Shown: piece by piece, positions 59,901 through 64,000 of the stretch
Layout: every line of letters begins with the position of its first letter
How positions within the stretch are numbered: the stretch's first letter is position 1
NCBI GenBank assembly: GCA_963794165.1
Contig: CAWCCT010000013.1
Coordinates: forward strand, 124,001 to 188,000
DNA from: PALSA-350 sp963794165
GTDB taxonomy: Bacteria > Acidobacteriota > Terriglobia > Terriglobales > Acidobacteriaceae
Direction of reading: 5' to 3'
DNA: 64,000 nucleotides
Translations under genes and position numbers: made by a program
Notes under the pieces: generated by a model
What the model was told of the DNA's origin: nothing
The model's database searches: none
What the model saw: the letters and a program-made list of their open reading frames with translations, nothing else

Positions 59901-61987
59901 TGATGGCTACGGTGGGCACGATGAATCTGACAACCTGGACCAGCGCTGATTACGATCAACGAGGCAATCTTACCGGCTATACCAACTGCTTGTTGTCAAA
60001 CGCCCAGAGCTGTTCAAGCTACGGAGTCGGGACACTCTACGACTACGATCTGAATGAGGATCTCGCTGGAATTACAGCGGACGCGGGGAGCACCTTCATC
60101 GGACAATACGAATATATTAACTACGGATACGATAGCTCGGGCCGTCTGAACTCGGTCGCCACTCAGGTTTCCCTTGACCTCACGGATAACGTACTTACCT
60201 CCACCGCCTTCGCCGGTGGGACGTACTACCCGGGAGGCGCCGTCGAAACCGCAAATCTTGGTATCAATCCGACCAACCAGGTTCCTGCAATAACGCTTTC
60301 CCGGATCTATGACAATCGGGGGAGAATTACCGGGGAGACCGATACCGCTAGCACAGGGCAAACCGCCTACAACTACTCTGTCAACTACGATGGTAATAGC
60401 AACGTGAATGGATACATTGACAGTGCTAACGGTAGCTGGACGGTGACCAACGATGCGCTGCACCGGTTGTTGTCGATGTCGGGAACGCTTGGTGGGGTGG
60501 CGACTACTGTTCAGGAGGCCTATGATCATTTCGGCAACCGCAACGGGGAAAATGTATCCTACGGAGGAACTCAGTCGCAGCCTTCCCCCACGCTGGGTTT
60601 CAGCGCGGGCAACAATCGAATCGATTATGCCAGTTACGATGCCGCGGGGAACCTCACCAGCGACCTGACGAATAACTACTTGTACGACGCGGAGAACCGT
60701 ATTTGCGCGGTGCAGCAGACAGTCTCCGGGGACATGTATGGTTATGTTTACGCAGCCAACGGAGTGCGTCTCGTGAAAGGCTCGCTTACCAGTTTCAGCT
60801 GCGATGTGACCACAAATGGAATTTCGTTGACGAGTGCGTATGTGGCGGGGCCACACGGTGAGGACCTGGAAGAAGTCGATCAGAATTTCAATATGTTGCA
60901 CTACAATGTCTTCTGGGAGGGCAAGCTGTTGGGAACCTTCGTCGGAACCACCTACGACCAATCGAATTGGGGTTTTGCGCTCAACGATTGGCTAGGCACC
61001 AAGCGGGAGGTTACCAAATCAGACGGTACCTGTTTGAGCTCATTCTTCAGTGGCCCTTTTGGTGATTATCAAACTGCCGGGTGCAGCACTGTGGATCCGT
61101 CCGAGGAACACTTCACCAGCAAAATGCGCGATCCGGAATCCAACCTCGACTACTTTTCGGCCCGGTACTACAACTCCAATGTGGGCCGCTTCATGAGCCC
61201 GGATTCAGACACGCTTCCAGACGACGTTCCTTATGCCGATTTCAACAACCCTCAAAGCTTGAATCTTTACAGCTACGTTCGCAACAACCCGCTCAGCCAA
61301 ACCGATGCTGGCGGCCACGACGTCAACGTCTGCACTACGGGTTCGGATGGAAATCAGCAGTGCTCATTGCTGACCAACGACCAATATCAAGCGGCGCAAC
61401 AGGCTGGCAATGGGGGTCTGAACGTACCCTCCCTGAACTCTGTCGGGACGAACGGCTCTGGCAGCATCACGGATGCTAACGGAAATACAGTGGGCAGTGC
61501 GACTTACGTTTCCAACGGAGGAGCTGACTACTACGGCAATCAGGCGGGCTATAACCTGTTCGGAGCCGCAAGCAGAACCGTTAATTACGCTACAGCAGGA
61601 GCTGCGGCTGTATACGGGGGTGCATTTTTAGGACCGGCAGCTTCCGGCATGGGCAGCAGCCTAATAAGTCTTGGAATCTCTTCGGGGCCTGCACTGTTCG
61701 CCGCCGGCCAGCTTTTCGAGCATACTTTTGAGACGAATGCGGGAGAGGTTGGGTTCCTAGCTGAAGTAGAAAGTACTGGAAGTACCCTAATCTTGAAAGA
61801 CGTTGCGGTGTACCCGACTGGAACATCCGGTTCACTGAATGTTGGAACTGGGCAGGTCATGCAGGCGTTACATCAGCTCGAAAATCTGGCCAGGTCTCAG
61901 GGCTTTACTCAGTTGCAGATCACCGGACAGCGTCTGAGTGGTGCAAATCCGGGTGGGCTGGTTAACATCACGAGGAACCTCAAATGA
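56939..61987 (+). CDS. Secreted RHS/YD-repeat polymorphic toxin candidate
   Basis: A 1682-residue protein. After an N-terminal signal segment (GMIAIACMLLSVHGALGQ) comes a long region of YD repeats (for example YDGLGRAIKTVAPDGSVIETAYDPLGR; YDGMNRLTAKSYT; YDANGNVITRTD). The RHS core ends at about residues 1400-1460 (NLDYFSARYYNSNVGRFMSPDSDTLPDDVPYADF...YSYVRNNP). A unique tail of about 220 residues follows, Ser/Gly-rich and with a hydrophobic stretch, ending FTQLQITGQRLSGANPGGLVNITRNLK. Such tails are usually toxins released from the RHS cocoon, but no known enzyme motif is seen. The start ATG has GGAG 9 nt upstream. It overlaps the small gene after it by 4 nt. Confidence 0.88.
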   Translation: MPIERRSSKTSFRVSSGFRLRFHRAFGMIAIACMLLSVHGALGQGQPGILPFSTNEYGVDLATGNINMAFPLRAKTGKIPFWSKVVGTSGMAINYTGLYYQWQPLLIYPGYKYQDPTTISFASKVVPPTVANCPYGTNSFYHAEYLGDFAVIDPTGANHTIPGSWKVGTGPAGSSCQTQQGTSGPALAYDGSGYSLVINNGNIMVSDRSGNSWAGTCTYSNGCVLGSSTGAIISDPDGTTISENDGTVTDSLATTVLSNVPYNSAVASSVSYVDVNGATQQYVLTYTAMNIATNFNCFNAAGVQDPDDTAPESLQMLTSITVPTPTPTQYAITYEPTPGKSGYFTGRIAKISLPTGGSISYSYSGGNQGINCNYGTVPTLTVTVNDGNGNNSVFTYASNVSTAANITDIPFVGVNFAVTKTDPASNQTVYSFQGEYQTSAQYYQGSATGTPLQTVVTCYNGNTSSCAAPATQISPPITQIAKYTSLGSSSSDLVQTSYDVYGNVTSEIDMDYGNVGSGGSCVSATTGVCKLTTITYGSWNGSSCTPLSGVMNVPCDVKIVNNNTGAVSAETRYTYNATGHPTGVSKWVSGSTWVTTNNTYNPNGTLSTTTDPNGNETQVGYTGSGGCNGMLLTSTTYPVASMGSSSQTWNCSGGVVASTVDVNKQTTTYSYADPLNRLTQVESAVGALNWATGLSAQSNTAYNYPSLAETDIAQDLTTTGDGLLTSKTIYDGLGRAIKTVAPDGSVIETAYDPLGRVCAVSNPTLATNAPGSLSCTIGSNRATAATDGYTYFTYDVLGRKTVQTQQDSSRQKWQYNNNVVDFYDEDNSHWQRTSDSLGRLTKVMENDPAGSGALTLETDYTYDLLNDLVTVTQKGASADTPRVRTFSYDGMSRLTYACNPESIASGVCSASGPWSAMYSYDANGNVITRTDARGIITHYAYDGMNRLTAKSYTNDPANTPALTYGYDTEYAWQLQENEDNPVGHLNSVMATVGTMNLTTWTSADYDQRGNLTGYTNCLLSNAQSCSSYGVGTLYDYDLNEDLAGITADAGSTFIGQYEYINYGYDSSGRLNSVATQVSLDLTDNVLTSTAFAGGTYYPGGAVETANLGINPTNQVPAITLSRIYDNRGRITGETDTASTGQTAYNYSVNYDGNSNVNGYIDSANGSWTVTNDALHRLLSMSGTLGGVATTVQEAYDHFGNRNGENVSYGGTQSQPSPTLGFSAGNNRIDYASYDAAGNLTSDLTNNYLYDAENRICAVQQTVSGDMYGYVYAANGVRLVKGSLTSFSCDVTTNGISLTSAYVAGPHGEDLEEVDQNFNMLHYNVFWEGKLLGTFVGTTYDQSNWGFALNDWLGTKREVTKSDGTCLSSFFSGPFGDYQTAGCSTVDPSEEHFTSKMRDPESNLDYFSARYYNSNVGRFMSPDSDTLPDDVPYADFNNPQSLNLYSYVRNNPLSQTDAGGHDVNVCTTGSDGNQQCSLLTNDQYQAAQQAGNGGLNVPSLNSVGTNGSGSITDANGNTVGSATYVSNGGADYYGNQAGYNLFGAASRTVNYATAGAAAVYGGAFLGPAASGMGSSLISLGISSGPALFAAGQLFEHTFETNAGEVGFLAEVESTGSTLILKDVAVYPTGTSGSLNVGTGQVMQALHQLENLARSQGFTQLQITGQRLSGANPGGLVNITRNLK

Positions 61988-62277
61988 AGGCCGACTTTAA
62001 AACCGCAGAGCAAACGGCAGTTGCTTCGGATGCCGAGAGGCTAATCAACTCCGGGGCTGACCACGAGATCGTCTTGGGATTTTTACGTGAGCGTGGGTTC
62101 AATAAGCCGGACTCGATAAAGGCACTGATTAGCGCAACCGGGATGTCTCTTGGAGACGCTAAGAACATCGTTCATCACAGCCGGGCATGGCAGGACTCGT
62201 TTGCTAGAGATGAGGAGTTCCATGCCTCTCTGCTCAAAGCTGTCCAGGCTCTTGGGCTGGATGAATCCTCCCGCTGA
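61984..62277 (+). CDS. Putative immunity protein for the RHS tail
   Basis: A 97-residue acidic, all-helical protein (MKADFKTAEQTAVASDAERL at the start; SIKALISATGMSLGDAKNIVHHSRAW in the middle). The ATG overlaps the RHS stop (ATGA), the usual arrangement for toxin-immunity pairs. The middle resembles the ribosomal L7/L12-like fold seen in some immunity proteins; this is an impression only. Confidence 0.6.
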   Translation: MKADFKTAEQTAVASDAERLINSGADHEIVLGFLRERGFNKPDSIKALISATGMSLGDAKNIVHHSRAWQDSFARDEEFHASLLKAVQALGLDESSR

Positions 62278-62462
62278 TCCCAACCGCAGGGCCGTCGTTC
62301 GGGGACAGCCTTGCGGTGTCGGTGAGGGAGCCAGCATCGCCGGGTCTGCATCCCCCTCGGCCCTCGAAATTCGCGCCTTCGCCAGCATCCCGAAGAGCGC
62401 CATGCTACGCATGGGGTTTATCATGACACTCCACCCCTTCCAGGTAACTGCCTAGGAACCTT

Positions 62463-62527
62463 GGTATCTCGTTAGATACTCGTTGAAAACATGCGAGTTA
62501 ACAAAATGCGGTCTCTAACGAGATACC
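62463..62527. repeat. Perfect 14-bp inverted repeat
   Basis: GGTATCTCGTTAGA (62463-62476) and TCTAACGAGATACC (62514-62527) surround a 37-nt loop. It lies after the immunity-like gene. It may be a terminator or the ends of a small mobile remnant. The 62278-62900 gap has no convincing gene. Confidence 0.6.
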
Positions 62528-62704
62528 CGAAGTTCCTTGTTGCGAACTTGTTGAAGGCAAAGGATCGAGGCGGAATAGGCATCCTGGCGCTCACGCGCCC
62601 TACCCTCCGCTGCGGTGGCCGTCAAGGGTCGCCGCAGCGCTTCGATGAACGCGCAAAAAGCGCGCGCCCTTGACCGCCATCCTCGCTGCGGGTGGTTCTC
62701 AGCT

Positions 62705-62745
62705 ATGAGAAGAATGTCTTCTTCTCATGTGTCCAAAAACACATG
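62705..62745. repeat. Two overlapping hairpins
   Basis: ATGAGAAGAA, TGTC, TTCTTCTCAT (62705-62728) is a perfect 10-bp stem. CATGTG and CACATG (62726-62731 and 62740-62745) form a second stem around a short A-rich loop. The two share CAT, so they could be alternative structures. No gene is associated. Confidence 0.55.
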
Positions 62746-63189
62746 AGGGAGGCAACGGCTTCAGTCGTGGGCTTCGGCGCCGGTCGCGCCTGTCAGGGAG
62801 TTAATCAGCCTTATAACGGCGCGCTGATCGCGTTCCGGCAGTAGGGTAATGCGCTGAAATCGCTTCCACAGACGCATACTCTCTGGATCACCCGTTACCT
62901 GTTCAAATGCGGATTCCAGTGATGTCGATCAGGGATTCAGGGTGAAAGCGATCAGAGTTCCTGCGATTCCGATCAAGGTCGGAGCGCAGCGACGCTGGCG
63001 AGATTGATTGTCGCGAGAAGTGATCGAGATCGTCAAGCAGGAGGAGTTATTTTCCGAGCGTTAGCGAGGCTATTTTGTTGTGGAGCGGGGATGGGGGCGT
63101 GGGGGAAGGGGCTGGCGATTGAAGCCCCTTTCCCCACACCAGCGCCTTCAGAAGCAGCAGCGGCTTCGGTTGCCGGCAACGCTGGGTTG

Positions 63190-63954
63190 TCAGGTTTGCA
63201 TTTCCTGTTTGCTTTCCGTTTTCCTGGCTCCTGCCTTGCGCATGGACTCGCCACGCAGCTCGATGCGATGAGCGTTGTGCACGAGCCGGTCGAGGATACC
63301 GTCGGCGATGGTGGCGTCGCCGATCTGCTCGTGCCATTGCACGACGGGAACTTGTGAAGTCAGGATCGTGGATCTTGTTTGATAACGCTCCTCACAGATT
63401 TCCCAGAAGTCGCGCCGCTCTGATTCCTGCATGGGTGCCATGGCCCAGTCATCGACCACCAGAACATCGACACGGCTGAGCCGTGCCAGCAGATTGCGCT
63501 GGCTGCCGTCAGCCCGTGCCAGGGCCAGATCGCGGAACAGCGCTGTGGCGCGAGTGTAGAGCACGAGATATCCGTCGCGACAGGCCTTCTGAGCCAACGC
63601 GCAGGCCAGCCAGCTCTTGCCTACTCCGGTTGGACCGACAAGGAAGATATTCTCGTGCCGGCTGACCCAGCCGGAGTCGTTGACCAGCGAGCGTATTAGC
63701 GTGCGATCGAGGCCGCGAGAAGCGCGATAGTCGATGTCTTCGACGCAGGCGTTGCCTTTTAACTTGGCGTAACGCAGCCGCCGTTCGAGCGCCAGGTTCT
63801 GGCGCCACGTCCACAACCTATCGACCATGAGGGAGAGTTTTTCCTCGAAGCTGAGCTGGTCGGCGTCTTGGTTCTGTTCCAAGTTGCGCCAGGTTTCGAC
63901 CATGGGTTCCAGATGCATGGCCAGGAGTTTTTCGATGGTGGGTTGATGTAACAT
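63190..63954 (-). CDS. istB: IS21-family helper ATPase IstB (second element)
   Basis: A 254-residue AAA+ ATPase. It starts MLHQPTIEKLLAMHLEPMVE, with the IstB N-terminal domain. Walker A is GPTGVGKSWLA, Walker B VLVVDDWAMAPM, with ILTSQVPVVQWHE after it. The C-terminus is short and basic. Intact. It follows istA by 13 nt. Confidence 0.93.
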   Translation of the reverse strand: MLHQPTIEKLLAMHLEPMVETWRNLEQNQDADQLSFEEKLSLMVDRLWTWRQNLALERRLRYAKLKGNACVEDIDYRASRGLDRTLIRSLVNDSGWVSRHENIFLVGPTGVGKSWLACALAQKACRDGYLVLYTRATALFRDLALARADGSQRNLLARLSRVDVLVVDDWAMAPMQESERRDFWEICEERYQTRSTILTSQVPVVQWHEQIGDATIADGILDRLVHNAHRIELRGESMRKAGARKTESKQEMQT

Positions 63955-63967
63955 GGCTCGCCTCCTC

Positions 63968-64000
63968 TCACTCGAAGTACGCCGCGCCGCGGATGTTGTC
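63968..64000 (-). CDS. istA: IS21-family transposase IstA, last 10 codons
   Basis: The minus strand at the window edge reads DNIRGAAYFE then TGA. NIRG followed by an aromatic-rich ending is the characteristic end of IstA proteins, and istB follows 13 nt later. The rest lies beyond the window. Confidence 0.75.
   Translation of the reverse strand, partial: DNIRGAAYFE

Larger units (their letters stand above)
62915..64000 (-). mobile_element. Second IS21-family element, partial (left boundary approximate)
   Basis: It contains an intact istB and the 3' end of istA at the window edge. Downstream of istB (62935-63035) GATCA- and GATCG-centred motifs recur several times, as expected for transposase-binding sites near an IS21 end. 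The exact terminus was not found. GGGGAAGGGGCT faces AGCCCCTTTCCCC at about 63112-63146. It is clearly distinct from the element at 45-47.6 kb in protein sequence. Confidence 0.75.

Noticed and set aside
1..64000. CRISPR arrays, tRNA and rRNA genes
   Set aside because: No regularly spaced repeats of CRISPR size and no tRNA or rRNA motifs were noticed by eye; a covariance search would settle small RNAs.

Overview
The window looks like a chromosomal stretch of a GC-rich Acidobacterium (class Terriglobia or a close relative). This is inferred from protein types that cluster in that phylum: an ADOP-type duplicated permease, a VWFA-related acidobacterial protein, a Ser/Thr kinase fused to a beta-propeller, a FliA/FlgM pair without flagellar genes, RHS and TonB-type proteins, and many dispersed palindromic repeats. 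No rRNA, tRNA or CRISPR array was recognised.

Layout. 1-31.3 kb is mostly housekeeping: the 5' part of a 2-oxoacid:acceptor oxidoreductase alpha subunit running off the left edge, a DapA-family protein, carB and carA split by a foldback repeat, lepB with a coupled exported protein, a peptidoglycan block (beta-lactamase-fold hydrolase, murQ, murA), rpsO-pnp, a twice-frameshifted MFS exporter, a fliA-flgM-small-protein operon divergent from lexA, trxA, thrC-thrB, a molybdate uptake operon (HTH-TOBE regulator, modABC), a mazEF-like module and murB. 31.3-40 kb is accessory: a kinase-propeller receptor, a Panacea-type toxin-antitoxin candidate, small orphan genes, a DUF2252 protein and an alpha/beta hydrolase.

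About 40.0-49.3 kb is an integrated mobile element. In order it carries a cluster of GGGCGCC motifs, an AlpA-like HTH protein, three small overlapping genes (two Cys-rich), a primase-polymerase/RecA-like helicase, an iteron-type origin with an AT-rich patch, a terminase-small-subunit-like gene, a complete 2.6-kb IS21-family insertion that cuts the next gene, and a tyrosine recombinase. The recombinase lacks its N-terminal DNA-binding domain and has a C-terminal helical tail like the one in phage primase-polymerases. The gene set (AlpA, primase/helicase, origin, TerS-like, integrase, no structural genes) resembles phage satellites (PICI-like) or an integrated plasmid. This is the best candidate for an undescribed system here.

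49.6-62.3 kb holds an ADOP permease, TonB-type proteins, an RHS tail remnant and a large secreted RHS protein with an overlapping immunity-like gene. The right edge (62.9-64 kb) is a second, different IS21-family element that runs out of the window.

Two families of short foldback elements, A and B, each have two copies in the first 18 kb. One A copy separates carA from carB, and one B copy supplies the apparent 5' end of an EamA transporter gene.
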